DNA from: Anthoceros angustus
Lineage: Eukaryota > Streptophyta > Anthocerotopsida > Anthocerotales > Anthocerotaceae
DNA: 64,000 bases
Reading direction: 5' to 3'
Assembly (NCBI GenBank): GCA_010909165.1
Contig: VJWM01000044.1
Coordinates: 1,178,001 to 1,242,000 of the forward strand
The notes under the pieces are model-generated. The model had not been told where the DNA came from. It did no database searches and was given only the letters and a program-made list of their open reading frames with translations. Positions 22,467 to 33,847 of this stretch are shown here, piece after piece. A program made the translations under genes and the position numbers. Every line of letters starts with the position of its first letter. The stretch's first letter is position 1.

Positions 22467-22547
22467 GTCAACATGGCCGAGTGGTTAAGGCGTCAGACTC
22501 GAAATCTGATGGGTTCGCCCGCGCAGGTTCAAATCCTGCTGTTGACG
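22467..22547 (+). tRNA. tRNA-Ser(CGA)
   Basis: An 81-nt cloverleaf with a long variable arm. The acceptor stem GTCAACA pairs with TGTTGAC. The D-arm has GGCCGAGTGGTTAAGGC. The anticodon stem TCAGA/TCTGA holds the loop CTCGAAA with anticodon CGA, which reads the serine codon UCG. The variable arm is followed by a T-arm with GGTTCAAATCC. No CCA is encoded and there is no intron, as usual for a nuclear tRNA-Ser. Sequence and shape match plant nuclear tRNA-Ser genes. Confidence 0.95.
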
Positions 22548-23368
22548 TAGATACACACGGTATAACAGACAAATTTTTATGCCTACTGCGTACTTTTCCG
22601 TTTCTGTTTGCTTTTCTTCTGTAGAAGAGCATACTTTCCCGTTTCTGCTTTTCTTCTTTCCAAGAGCGTATTGTTAGGAAGGAAGCTCTTGAGCGTTTCT
22701 GTAGCGTCTGGAATGGCCCTGAATGCCGAGCATGTGTGAGCGGGCATCCTTTTTACAGACTAGATATTGGGAGAAGTGTCTGCCAACAGTTTGCGAGGGA
22801 TGCCTCAGTGTGTCCTATATGTTGGTATTGTATTTTGAGTTATAGGGCAATCTACACAGGAGCAGGCTGAGAGCCTGGTTTCCTAGCCCCTTGTCTCTGT
22901 GAGTGCGTGCATATGTCTGTCCGTCCATTGGTGTCACTGCCGCAAACCAGGATACCTCATCATGCATGAGTGACCATCTGCCCATCCTGCAGTCCGTTTT
23001 GCCAGAAATGAACGTATTTTGATATGTCAGATATACGTGTTTACAGGCAGGAACTACCCTCGTGAAGCTGTGTGTGTAAACGTGTGTGTCTTCCCGTTAA
23101 GACGTGAGACTGAAGTCCGACAGACGAAGGAGGTCGGACTCGGTCGAAACCCGTCTCTTTCCCTCCAGTCACCCTCGGCTTCACTCCGACCCCTCGACCT
23201 CACAGCCACTCTCATCACGTCCAGCGGCCTACAGGCCATGGCAGACGCACCAACCACGCCCTCCTCCCCCCGCTTCACCTCGCTACCTGCAATCCCTCAC
23301 CTCACAGGCTCAGCCCCCGTCACCTCAGACCCAGCCCAACACCCGGAGCAGCAGCAGCAGGAGCAGCA
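22548..23368. other. Intergenic between tRNA-Ser and the protease gene
   Basis: Just after the tRNA a T-rich stretch (AATTTTTATG, CTTTTCTTCT) could serve as a Pol III terminator. The rest must contain the promoter and 5' UTR of the protease gene. I see no gene. Confidence 0.55.
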
Positions 23369-24969
23369 ATGGCCGGGCCCGGACCGCCTCCTCCTCCTCC
23401 TCGTCCCCCTCCCTTGCTGCGCCTCGCGGTGGCCCTGCTGCTGCTGCTTCCCAGCATCGCGCTCGCCTCGGAATCACTCACTCTCCAGGACCTGCGGCTG
23501 GCGCCGAGATCCGGCACTCGCCCGTCGGCCCCGCCCGACCCGGCGTCGCTGGCGCTGGGCCTGGCGCGCCCGCCCTCCCCGACTCCTCGTCGCTGCAGGC
23601 TCGGCTCGATCGCGACCAGCAGCGGGTGAACGGAATCCTGGCCCGCGTCGCCATGCCGTCGTCGGCGGCATCGAGGCCGATGCCGCCGGCGGGTTCCAAG
23701 GCCGCGTCGTGTCCGGCCTGCCCAGCGGCAGCGGCGAGTACTTCGTCACCCTGGGGATCGGCTCCCCGCCCGTCCAGACTTCGCTGGCGATCGACACCGG
23801 GAGCGACCTGCTCTGGCTGCAATGCGCGCCTTGCCAGGTGATACCGTCATCTAACACACATCCGCTCCCGCTCGGGCTCCGCCTTTTCTATCCATCTTGT
23901 TCCACCATTTGATGAATTCAGTGTCCACACAACCCAGGATTGCTACAACCAAGACGGGCCCATCTTCGAGCCCCAACGATCCACCTCGTACCGCACCGTC
24001 GGGTGCGGGAGTCCGCAGTGCCAGCTCCTGGACGAGCGCGGCTGCTCGGGGACGTCGTGTCTGTACGAGGTGGACTACGGGGACGGGAGCTTCACGGAGG
24101 GCGAGCTCTCCACCGACACGCTCACACTCACGTCCCAGGCGGGCAAGCAATTCGCGGTCCCGGACGTGGCGCTGGGATGCGGCCACGACAACGAGGGCCT
24201 CTTCGTGGGCGCGTCGGGGCTGCTGGGCCTCGGCCGGGGCGCGCTCTCCTTCCCGTCCCAGCTCCGATCCACCTTGGGCGCCGTCTTCTCCTACTGCCTG
24301 GTGGATCGCGACAGCCCCGCCTCCAGCTCCCTCGCCTTCGGCCTCTCCGCCGTCCCGCAAGGTCATCCATCCGCGACTGGCCCTCATAAACCCTCCCTGA
24401 CTAACAAGCTAACCGACTGAGCTGACTAACTTCGTGACGACGTCGCAGGGACGCGCTTCACGCCCCTGCTCACCAACCCGAGGGCGAGGACCTTCTACTA
24501 CGTCGGGCTGGAGGGCATCAGCGTGGGCGGGGCGGCGGTGGCCATCCCCGCGGGGGCGTTCGCGATCGGGCCGTCGGGGGCCGGAGGCGTGGTGCTGGAT
24601 TCCGGGACGTCCGTCACCCGCCTCACTGCGGAGGCCTATAACCCCACGCGCGACCTGTTCGTCAGCATGGCCGCGCCCTACCTCGGCCAGCCGGCCGGCT
24701 CCTTCGCCATCTTCGATACGTGCTTCGACTTGTCGCAGCGCCGGAGCGTGCAGGTGCCCGAGCTCAGCCTGCGCTTCCATGGCGGCGTGGAGTTGCCGCT
24801 CCCGCCGAGGAACTACTTGCTGCAGGTGAATGCCTCCGGAACCGTGTGCTTCGCCCTCGCCCCGACCCCCGGCTCGCTCTCCATCATCGGTAACATCCAG
24901 CAGATGGGCACCCGAGTTGTGTACGATGCTGCAGGAGGACGCATCGGCTTCGCGCGCAACCAGTGCTAG
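23369..24969 (+). CDS. Nepenthesin-like (A1B) secreted aspartyl protease, apparent frameshifts near the N-terminus
   Basis: A pepsin-type protease for the secretory pathway, vacuole or apoplast. A signal peptide is visible (LLRLAVALLLLLPSIALA). The first catalytic motif DTGSDLLWLQC, the flap tyrosine in VDYGDGSFTEG, the GHDNEGLFVGASGLLGLGRG segment and the second catalytic motif VVLDSGTSVTRL are intact, and the protein ends IGFARNQC. Exons end and start at 23837/23938 and 24361/24449. The oddity lies before the DTGSD exon block: the signal peptide is in one frame, SSSLQARLDRDQQRVNG in the next, and GSGEYFVTLGIGSPPVQ in the third. Each step is consistent with one missing base in very GC-rich DNA. 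Either the assembly lost bases or the gene is disrupted; the strict conservation downstream favours the former. Confidence 0.8.
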
Positions 24970-25245
24970 GGCTGCATCCGCTAGAATCTCGCAGTCCCTC
25001 CCACTGCTTTTGCGAAATCTCCTTCCATGCTCGCCATCGTATGTGAAAACTATTCGCGTCTAATCTATCACCCTAATCAGGCATGTTCACTTTGCTGAGA
25101 TAAAACACCGATACGTACCCTACCTGGTGACTATATATGGATGCTTACCGCTTACCCCTATATTAGGGTTCACGGCGTACAGCTATTCCTTTTGCCAATT
25201 CAGCTTGTGAGCTTCGTCTATCCCGCGACCAAGACCTGTGCAACG

Positions 25246-26027
25246 ATGGCGGACACTAGGGCTTGCACGGTGCGCACCCGGAAGTTCATGACCAACCGCT
25301 TGCTGGCGCGCAAGCAATTCGTGAGTGTCTATCCGGTGTAACTGGTTGTGTGATTTCCTTATCCCCGTTCTGCTCTTTGTCTGAGCTCGGTGGTTGGATG
25401 TTGGCATCAGGTTATTGACGTGCTCCATCCTGGGAGGCCTAACGTCTCGAAGGTAGGGTTTTGAGCTCGGGTGTAGTGAAGAGATTTTGTGCGTTGAAGC
25501 CTGTAGGTTGTGGGAGCTCGTTAACTGACTTTAGGCCATGTCATTTTTCCAGGCGGAGCTGAAGGAGAAGCTGGCCAAAGTTTACGATGTGCGAGACGCA
25601 CAGACCATCTTCGTGTTCGGTTTCCGGACACAGTTTGGAGGAGGGAAGTCCACAGGCTTCGGTCTGATCTACGACAACCTGGACTCCGCGAAGAAGTACG
25701 AGCCCAAGTACCGGCTCATTAGGGTAAGGCATCCGAAGTTTGAAGATGGTTTTCGGTTTTCGGACTACGGTCCCCTCACTTTCTCTCGTGGCTGCCTGCA
25801 GAACGGTCTGGCAACCAAGGTTGAGAAGTCGCGGAAGCAGATGAAGGAAAGGAAGAACCGAGCCAAAAAGATCCGCGGAGTAAAGAAGGTGAGATCTCTT
25901 TCGTCCTCTCCACTACCTCTGTTCTCCGTTCGGGATGATGAAATGTGACATCATCTCACTCCATGCTTGTCTGTCTACTCTGCAGTCTAAGGCCAGCGGT
26001 GAAGCTGCCAAGGGAAAGAAGAAATGA
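25246..26027 (+). CDS. RPS24: Cytosolic ribosomal protein eS24
   Basis: Five exons: 25246-25320, 25411-25452, 25553-25723, 25802-25888 and 25986-26027. Together they encode about 137 residues, the normal length for plant eS24 of the small ribosomal subunit. It starts [20 protein letters not shown] and continues [58 protein letters not shown] and [14 protein letters not shown]. It ends in a Lys-rich tail (GEAAKGKKK). All introns are 90-101 bp with GT-AG ends. A T/C-rich stretch before the ATG fits the style of ribosomal-protein leaders, but I cannot place the transcription start. Confidence 0.97.
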
Positions 26028-26786
26028 GTTTCCTTCGGGCGGCGCTGCCGTCCCACGACTGGACCAAGGCATGCTTGGCAACGCTTTGTTACACAAGTAG
26101 GGATTGCAGCCGAGACATCGTATGACGTATTCCATCCCGCTCCAGTTTTGAGACTGGTTCTTTTTGTAGCTCTCCAGAGTGCACGCACCTCTCTGCGGCC
26201 CTGTTGTGCCAATTAGAAATTGATTCTTGTCGGTCCGTTACCAATTCTGTTGCCAAGTTGCCACAACCAATCTGCGTTCCGCCTATGATGCCCTTGCAGA
26301 ATCGTTTGTCCCGAACGCATCCGCGCTTTGGGCAAGGCCTTCCCGTCCACCACGCCGCCATTACGTACAGAGGTACGCGCCCTGGCCTGGCTTCCCCTCG
26401 CAGCTATGGTGGACCTCGATTCTGCTCCGCCTGCTGATTTGCTGCGCAATTTTGTACCTAGTCGGAAATTGTCGGTTACCATGGCCAGACCGGTCAACGG
26501 TCACAAGAAAAGGCGAAGGGATAGATACCCCTTGCAGATGGTGTGTGTCGGGAGGAATTTTTTCCCCCTGTGTTGAATCGCGCCGGTGGAAGTTGCTCGA
26601 ACTGGCGGAGCGTGGTGTGTGAGGGACTAAATTTGTTCGAGAAAGTTCTGTTGTGATCGACGATCAGGATTCCTGGAAGGGCCGGGCGGGATGGGAGCGC
26701 GGCGACGCCCTTCGTGCCGGAATTGGGAGAGGGCGATGGAAGGGTAGGCAGGCTCCGGTTTCGCAAAGGGAATGTGATGTGATGAG
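26028..26786. other. Intergenic between eS24 and the SPL2-like ligase
   Basis: Contains the 3' region of eS24 and the promoter/leader of the next gene. Short open frames on both strands show no family motif. Confidence 0.6.
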
Positions 26787-28971
26787 ATGACGTCACATGA
26801 TGAAGAGCTCTGCGCGGCGCTCACCAGGATGGCCCTGGCCGGGGACGGCGTGGTGTTGGGCCTGGGGATGGCCGTGCTGGCTGTCCGAACATGGTGCAAA
26901 TTCAGAAAACATTCCAAGGCTCTGAAGCAGGTGCAGGAGACGTCGGTCACGTCCATCGCGGACCTGCGGAGTTTGGCTCAGGAGCAGGCGGAGGCGGCGA
27001 GCGCGGAGGCCAGTAAGGTGTATCCGGCTCCGAAGCGGGGCGGGTTCTTCTCCACCGGTGCCAGCGACCGTGGGAAAGTTCGGGAACCGTCCCTTGTGAT
27101 TGTGCGGGGGAAGGTTCACACCAAGGCGTCCGTGGAGCCGCAAGGGAAGGCTGAGGATGCGGATGCGCTTGTGGCTCAGAACGTGGGGGACAAGGCGGTG
27201 TTTCTGGAGCGCACGCAGACGGTAGCTTGCTTGATTTTGTAGCGTGGTGGCATTTTCTGCATGCGTGCCTGTCTGCCCTCTTGTGTGAGACGTGAGCTGG
27301 ATAGGAGTTGCTAGCGTTGCTCATAATAGTTGCGATGTTTTTGCTCTTGATCAGTATGTCCACACTGAGATGTACACGTTATTGGGATGGATAACTCAAA
27401 GGGACTTGGTGACTTTCACTCAGAACATGGTACGCTGACGCAGAGCTCTAACCTCTTTCCTTTGTCTTGCTGCTTGCTCTGTCCGTCTGTTTTTCAGTGT
27501 CTGTACAATGAGTGGAGGGGTATTTTTGGTTGGTCTGAGTGGACCAACCTGTTGGGATGGGGTCCGTTCAAGGAGCAAGTCACTATCTCGAGAAGGAAGG
27601 TATGCCAGCAGGAATGCTTAAGGTTTTCGCTTAGGTCCTTGCTGAAAAGACTCTCGATGAAGTACTGGTAGGCTTCGGGTGCAAGTGCAGGGCTCGAATT
27701 TGGTAGGGTCAAAATTGATTGATGCCAGGCTGACTTTTCATCCCACACAAGGGATGGTCCTTTGCTAAGGAGCGGATTGCCAGCCTTTTCTTTCTCGTTT
27801 AGTTCAGCTGCCTAGGGGCTGTGCATCACGTGGAGCCCTTTCTTGTTACGACTTCTCACGTTGCTGTGGTGGGTTGTCAGGTACCCTTTGTACTGGTAGA
27901 GCAGGGATTACATCTGTCGGCTGAGGGGAGATCATCAAAGATGCCTTTATTTGTGCATGTTGACCTCAATGAGTCAAGACATTCTTTGCCTCTTGTCACA
28001 GTGTACCACCAACTGCACCCTGTGCCCGCTTCCTCCTACACCTTCTTGCAGGCCATGTTTGGGCGAAGATATCCGGTACGTAAAACTTCTGGAGTTTGCT
28101 AAGGCTGAGATGTTCGTCACTATCCAGATATGTGCGGTATTACATCGTGTTCATCTTTGACGTTCTTATGTTTATGTTGGAGACACAGGTTGGTCTTTTA
28201 GATGAAGAAAAAATACTTCCTGTTGGCAAAGAGATCACAGCAGTTGGTTTTCTTGCTCTAAGTCCAGATGGTAGCCCTGTGATCAAGTCATGCAAAAGGC
28301 TGCCATGCTTCCTGTAAGATCCCCCTATCAAACTGATGCCAGACGTTCGTACCCACCCAAGTCAAATATAGCGATTGATGTCTGTTACATGTAGTTCCTT
28401 TCGTAGGTCCTCACATGTGCTTTTTAAACTGTGCCTGGTTTGTAGAACCGAATATACACGAGATCAGCTTGTGACTGAACTAGCAAGCGGCTCAAGAATT
28501 TTGCTTTGGACTGGTATTGTGGTTACCACACTAGCAGCTGGTGTTCTGGGCTACGCTTTGATCAAGTACGTGTGAATGTGTCATGCTTTACAGATTTGCC
28601 TTTGGACCTATTTGACTCTCCTTCCGGAGTCAGTACTTGCATATAACAAGGAGCCAAAGTCATTTCTCGTACATCCGTTTTGCAGGAACTTTGTCAAATG
28701 GAAAGCACGGAGACAGATGAGACAGCGGCAGGATGAAGAAAGCAGGCAGGAAAGGTTGCTAGTTGAGGAAGAGCATGAAGATATTGCCGATGTGCCAGAT
28801 GGGCAGCTCTGTGTTGTATGTTTGCTACGGAGGAGAAGGGCAGCATTCATCCAGTGTGGTCACAGGGTTTGCTGTGGGACTTGTGCCCAAAGAGTTGAGC
28901 AAGGGGCGAACCCAAGGTGTCCTGTATGCAGACAGAATGTGATCGGCACCATTCGTGTGTATGATGGCTAG
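26787..28971 (+). CDS. SPL2: SP1-like RING E3 ubiquitin ligase (SPL2/MUL1 family)
   Basis: Seven exons read in phase: 26787-27221, 27355-27429, 27498-27599, 27881-28075, 28189-28313, 28446-28565 and 28686-28971. These ligases sit in plastid, mitochondrial or peroxisomal outer membranes and ubiquitinate import components. The N-terminus (ALAGDGVVLGLGMAVLAVRT) is a likely first membrane helix, followed by SIADLRSLAQEQ as in Arabidopsis SPL2. The GIDE region includes VIVRGKVHTKASV, KAVFLERTQT, LPLVTVYHQLHPVPASSYTF, GLLDEEKILPVGKEITAVGF and a second helix (ILLWTGIVVTTLAAGVLGYA). The C-terminal C3HC4 RING reads CVVCLLRRRRAAFIQCGHRV then CCGTCAQRVEQG..PRCPVC. The protein is about 445 residues and appears intact. 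Confidence 0.93.
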
Positions 28972-29491
28972 CCACCTCCACCTCCTATGATTGTGACTGC
29001 GCGGGCATATGCTGCAGCTTTCTGTACTGCTGAAAAAGGAATACTCTTCAAGCAAGGAGACAGGATTCCCCAGCATACCAGAGGTGTGAGTTCTATGAAG
29101 ATGCAAAGTAGGGTCTTCTTAACAAGGCTGGGATTCATACTGTCAGGACTGTTGAAGCTGACGGGCGTGTGGATGAGAAACAAGCTAACATCCCAGGTAA
29201 TGCGATACAGGCTCTCAAGAAATTTTGGAAGTCAAAAGCTGGTGAGGTGGACCACCCTGCGGCTTTACTTTCTCTAATATTCTTATGCATGACAAAACTG
29301 TAAGATACGGTGCTGAACGGTATACAGGCAGGCCGTCTACGAGAAAACATTACAAGTGCGGACATTACACTTGTGCTGTAGCAGCTGTGACCTGCTTCGT
29401 GCCAACGCTGGCCTGGTGAGACGGGATTGATTCGTTCAGTTCTGAGCTTAATACCACGATCAGTATAGGCATGGCAAAAGCTGTCTGGCCA
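28972..29491. other. Convergent intergenic gap
   Basis: Lies between the stops of the SPL2-like gene and POLA2, so it holds both 3' UTRs. A 96-codon plus-strand frame runs through it without recognisable motifs. Confidence 0.6.
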
Positions 29492-32174
29492 TTAAATTTT
29501 TACAATTGCCACTTTCGTGCGCCCCATCGGAGCTTCGACTTCTGCAGATGGCAGCAATAAGATCTCCGCGAAAGTACCGCCGTTTATCCCCTTGGCAAGC
29601 CGGCCTGGATTTACTGACAAGCAGGAGGCGTCACGTGTAGCGTCACCTGCGTCTGGACTCCGGTCGAGCGGAGAAAAAACCTTCACACACATTGCAGGAC
29701 GCTGAGTAACAGGGATCTGTCTCTCAAGCAAAGAAAAGCATTTCTTGGCAGATCTCGGACCTGGCGTACCTTGGCAAAGGGATTGAGGTCTGAGGGCAAA
29801 AACAAAATGTCGGGGTTGCAAGGCAGATCCAATGAGCCCGGAGCGAGTGAGAAATCCACCACCGTGCCGATGGCTGGAGGATAGAGAGGATAGAAACTGC
29901 ACACGGCCATTACCCGCTTCAACGCGCCATAGCCACCATAACCTAACCATGCTTCAAGCAAGGGGGGGGAGAGGGGGTGGTGGTGTAGAAGGAAGCTCAC
30001 CTTCGCTGCCCGATGATATGGTTACTTAGCCTCGTCATGCGATCGCTTGCGGTGCCAGGCGCAACCCTTGAAATTTCTTCGCTGCTCAGGTGACGGAGAA
30101 TGTCGAGGGTACAGCACCCGATGTTCAGCTGCGAGATGTTGCTCGTTATTAATCAGAATCCAGCATTGGCTAGATGTCAGCACATACGCAGTGTAGGATA
30201 TGCTCCTTCTACCTCATTGCAGCGGAACACAACAGGGTTGGCAAAGAATGACATCTGCAAGCGCACAACATTTGCAGAGCCGTTAGTTGAATAAAGTGAG
30301 TATGGCCAAGTTGCTTAGCTATCTGCACGAACTTCAGTGAACTTGCCTGCTTGTCCGCGTCCTCAAAGTCATCAGCATTAAACGGAGGCTGCAGAACATC
30401 ACGCCCCTGGTTTAGAATGAGTGCGCAAGCAAACAATGGTCATACTACGTTGCGAGAAATGCAGCATAATTCACCTGTGGGAACACAGATACATGGTGTG
30501 AATCTCGTGAAGAGGGCACCAAAGCAACCCGTGCCCCAGCTCCCATGTCCTCGCAGTAACTCTCTATCTGCCATTCTGACGTCATGTCCTGTTCAGTTTG
30601 CGAGTGACAAGCAGTAGAAGTGGTCCAGGACACTAAGATACCAACATGCTGGGCTGTCGAGTGACAGGTAAGTTGAAGCTGACCCGAGATCGCACTTCTT
30701 CTTCAAATATCCGCTTGAACGTTTTAGTCGCCAGACCACTCTTGATTGAAGGATGCTCTGAGTCTACAAAGGGACCCATCTGTGAAGGGGAAGGAACGTT
30801 CATGCCATCAGAACGTCAAACAGCAAGATACATATAAGGTTGGAAACTGAAGCAAGTGTGGGTGCTGTACAAACCAGCAGCAGCAGGTTGGGCCGCTTCT
30901 TTTGAGCGTAGCCGAGGAGCTCCACGAGAGGTTCGAAAGCCAGATTGTCAGACGTTGTGAAAGGACCAGCAGCAGCCACCTTGGAATGTGCCACCCACAG
31001 CACTGTTAGATGGTATGGGCAGAATCAAGCATCCAGAATTGTTGGACTGAAGACCACATACTGACAATGGTCAGTGCACTTGAGGTCCTGAGTGCTGCAG
31101 GTTGCTTCCATAGGGTGCTGGAGGCCTGTCGTTTGGCAGCAGGGCCATCGTCCTCGTCTGCCTCCAGCCTCGGGAGTGGGACAGAGTCGAAAATGCGGGA
31201 AGCAACGAGGCAATGCCCACTTGGATTCTGGCCCTCCACGGCAATCACCTGGCAGGCACACATCACAACGCATTAGAGACATAGTACACATCTATACGGA
31301 TAGGGATGGCCAACGACGTGAAGATAGGGGCTGGCACAGACCTGGCCAGGGAAGAGGGAAAACTGTGGGATGTTTCGGAGATCAAGGCGCACCCTCTGAC
31401 CTCCAGAATACTCAACACTGCCACCATGAACAGTTCCTCCTTTAGACCAAAGCCATGTTCAACACTCCCTAACTCATCGGATCCTTCAATTCTCACCTCC
31501 CTTCCAGCACAACCGAGTTCTCGCTCAGAGCACCTTCCCCGTCACTGCACACTCTGCCCACCACACACACGGGCTCCTGCAACAATCAAAGCTCCACAAG
31601 TCAGCAACCCAATTTGCAACCGGCAACAATGAGGGCAGCCCAATTGGAGTGGATGGACTCCGTTGCACCTGAGAAGCGAGTGCGGCATGGTGCGAGGCGG
31701 TCACGTTCTCCACCTCCGCCAGCTGCTTTGCGAAATTGCGTATCCTGCGTTCCAGAGCACTCCACTGCAACCACAATGCCACTGTCATACATCGGTCTGT
31801 CTCCGAGAAGCGGATCCCACCCACCATGCCAGCCCAATTTGAGGAATTACCCTGTCCTCGGTGCGGTCCCTCATGTACCGGCAGAACGGGTCCGGCCCCG
31901 AGCTCAGCACCTGGATCTCGCACCTGTGGATGGGAGGCAATCTCCTCAGGACACCGGCATCTGAGTCAGGTCCGGGATCGAGATTGCCCTCTGCATCCAG
32001 CCGCAGGTGGGCATTGAAGCAAGACTGGGCCACGAACTTGGTGGCCCGGCTGCAGAACGGGGAGAGCGGGCTGTAGCTGGATTTGACGCGCCTGGAGCCG
32101 TCCAGAGAGGGTCTGGCTCTTAACGAGGAAGGGGTATGGGGGGCAGCTGCTCCTTCCACCTCCATGTCCGCCAT
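29492..32174 (-). CDS. POLA2: DNA polymerase alpha B subunit, short N-terminus
   Basis: The accessory B subunit of the polymerase alpha-primase complex, which lays down replication primers in the nucleus. Multi-exon. Readable blocks in order: FCSRATKFVAQSCFNAHLRL, DPFCRYMRDRTEDR, ERRIRNFAKQL, SDGEGALSENSVVLEG, RVRLDLRNIPQFSLFPGQ, IAVEGQNPSGHCLVASRIFD, AGPFTTSDNLAFEPLVELLG, YAQKKRPNLLLL, YCEDMGAGARVALVPSSRDS, HHVSVFPQ, YPLYPPAIGTVVDFSLAPGS, PDILFLPSDLNPFAK and VNPGRLAKGINGGTFAEILL. This is the inactive phosphoesterase fold plus OB region of the family. The first ATG is 32174; the frame is open to about 32390 but has no other ATG. The usual helical N-terminal domain of about 100-150 residues is not found. 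Two E2F-like sites lie 75-100 bp upstream of the chosen start. Confidence 0.88.
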
Positions 32175-32248
32175 CAAGCGCTGGAAGAGGCCCCCGTTAT
32201 GTGTCACATTCTGCAGACAGGAAAGCGTGCTCGCATCTCCGGCCGAGC

Positions 32249-32256
32249 GCGGGAAA
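32249..32256 (-). promoter_or_regulatory. E2F-type site TTTCCCGC
   Basis: The minus strand reads TTTCCCGC, the consensus TTTSSCGC bound by E2F-DP factors, 75 bp upstream of the chosen POLA2 ATG. Plant S-phase genes commonly carry such sites, so this supports the start at 32174. The divergent PORR gene starts 147 bp to the right. Confidence 0.65.
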
Positions 32257-32268
32257 GAGAAGCTGGAA

Positions 32269-32276
32269 GGCGGGAA
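32269..32276 (-). promoter_or_regulatory. E2F-like site TTCCCGCC
   Basis: A second E2F-like octamer, one base off the strict consensus, 13 bp beyond the first. Paired sites are common in replication gene promoters. Confidence 0.5.
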
Positions 32277-32402
32277 CTGGGTTGCGTGCGGTGACCCTGG
32301 TTTAGATCTGGGTTGGGTGTTGGGTTTGCGGGGTCTGAGACGAGGGACTGGGAAGGGACCGCTGATTGTGCTTAATTTATCACAACGCTGAGGCTACATG
32401 GT

Positions 32403-33847
32403 ATGGGGATGAAGTGTTGCAGGTCGAGAATTGTAGGATTGCTCAGATCGATAGGATGGAGGGCTGCGCAGGTGCAAGTGCGGGGTTACTCCCAGAAGAG
32501 GCACAAGCCCACTCTGATGGGCCCCAAGGAGTGGATCAAGGCTGACAGGCAGAGGTGGCGGCCAGACGTGTCTCTTGACGCAGTGATTAAGAGGGAGGAG
32601 GAGCTGGATCACCTCTTATTCATGAAGGACATTCTGGCCAACACACCTGGGATGCAGATGGGTCTGCAGTACTTGAGGATCCACAGATGGGACATAGGTT
32701 TAATGGGCAACAGTGCCTCAGCCTGGCTGGGTAGATACCCTACCATGTTTCAGGTAGGGGGGTATGCTGGAATATCTTGCGGTTGGCTGGGTAAATACCC
32801 TACCATCTTCCAGGTAGGTAGCATGCTGTGGTGCTCCCGAGTGGTTTGTGTGGGTAGCTGGTTTTTTGAGTGTGTGTATGCTGCTGCTGTGCTGTGTTGC
32901 AGGTGAATGAGAAGGATTCTCCTGCGGCGTGGTTTGAGTTCACTCCAGAGGCTAGAGAGCAGGTGGCACGGGAGAAGCAGTTCTGGATCGAGAATGAGGG
33001 CCTGCTAGTGGACAAGGTGAGGAAGCTGCTCATGATGGCACCTGGGAGGCGGCTGTCTCTGGATGTCATTGGGCATTTGAAGAAGCCAATTGGCCTGCCT
33101 GAGAATTTCAGGACCAGGCTTGTGCACGAGTATCCTCAATTCTTCAAGGTTGTTGAGGAGGGTGGTGAGAGTCTGGAGCTCACGCATTGGGACCCTGGAT
33201 TGGCTGTGAATTCCTTCCAAGAGATGACCCTGGCTAGAGCAGCTCCTGCAAGCAAGGATGGTAGGGATCACAAGCCTCAGGATTGGATGCACTGGATGTC
33301 CTTCGATAAGAAGAAGAGCAACCTGAACAGGAAACAGGTCCTGGGCATTGTCAAATTCCATCAGGCACCATTTGTATCTCCGTACGACGAGAAAGCACAG
33401 GACCTGGATCCGCAGTCTGTGGAAGCCGAGAGGCATGCGGTGGCTGTGCTGTATGAGCTGCTTAGCATGACCTTGCGGAAAAGGATTCTGGTGGATCGGT
33501 TGTCCCACTTCAGAAAGATCTCCCGCCACTACAAGTCTACTAGGTCACTTTGTATCCAGCATCCTGAGCTCTTCTATATTTCCATGAAGAGACTGCGGGA
33601 GACGGCTTTCCTTAAGGAGGCTTACAGGAATTCCCAGCTCATCGTGGAGGACCCTTTTCTATCAGCCCAAGCATGGGTTGCGACATTTATGGAGGAAGGA
33701 AGGAAGTTCGTGCAACCTAGGGTGAAAAAGAAGAGGAAAGTAGAAGAAGGCATCCCTGAAGGCGAGGGGGAAATTGAAGACGCAGAGTCCGAGGTGGACG
33801 CGGACGGTGATGGTGCTCGTTCTGACAAGGATGCTTCTGCAATCTAG
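32403..33847 (+). CDS. PORR-domain organelle RNA-binding protein, one intron with a duplicated donor
   Basis: Paralogue of the gene at 19.9 kb and likewise a probable organelle intron-splicing factor. Exon 1 is 32403-32753, exon 2 is 32903-33847, giving about 431 residues. The N-terminus (LLRSIGWRAAQVQVRGYSQK) looks like a mitochondrial presequence with an RGYS cleavage context. Domain landmarks: ELDHLLFMKDIL, WLGRYPTMFQ, KLLMMAPGRRLSLDVIGHLK, FRTRLVHEYPQFFKV, LELTHWDPGLAV, HQAPFVSPYDEK, HAVAVLYELLSMTLRKRILV and CIQHPELFYISMKRLRETAF. The tail is acidic with a KKKRK stretch. A second donor at 32813/32814 would add 20 in-frame residues. The start is 229 bp from the POLA2 start on the other strand. 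Confidence 0.92.

Noticed and set aside
33005-33529. 174-codon minus-strand ORF that might supply the missing POLA2 N-terminus
   Set aside because: It is antisense to the conserved PORR domain and shows no POLA2 features.
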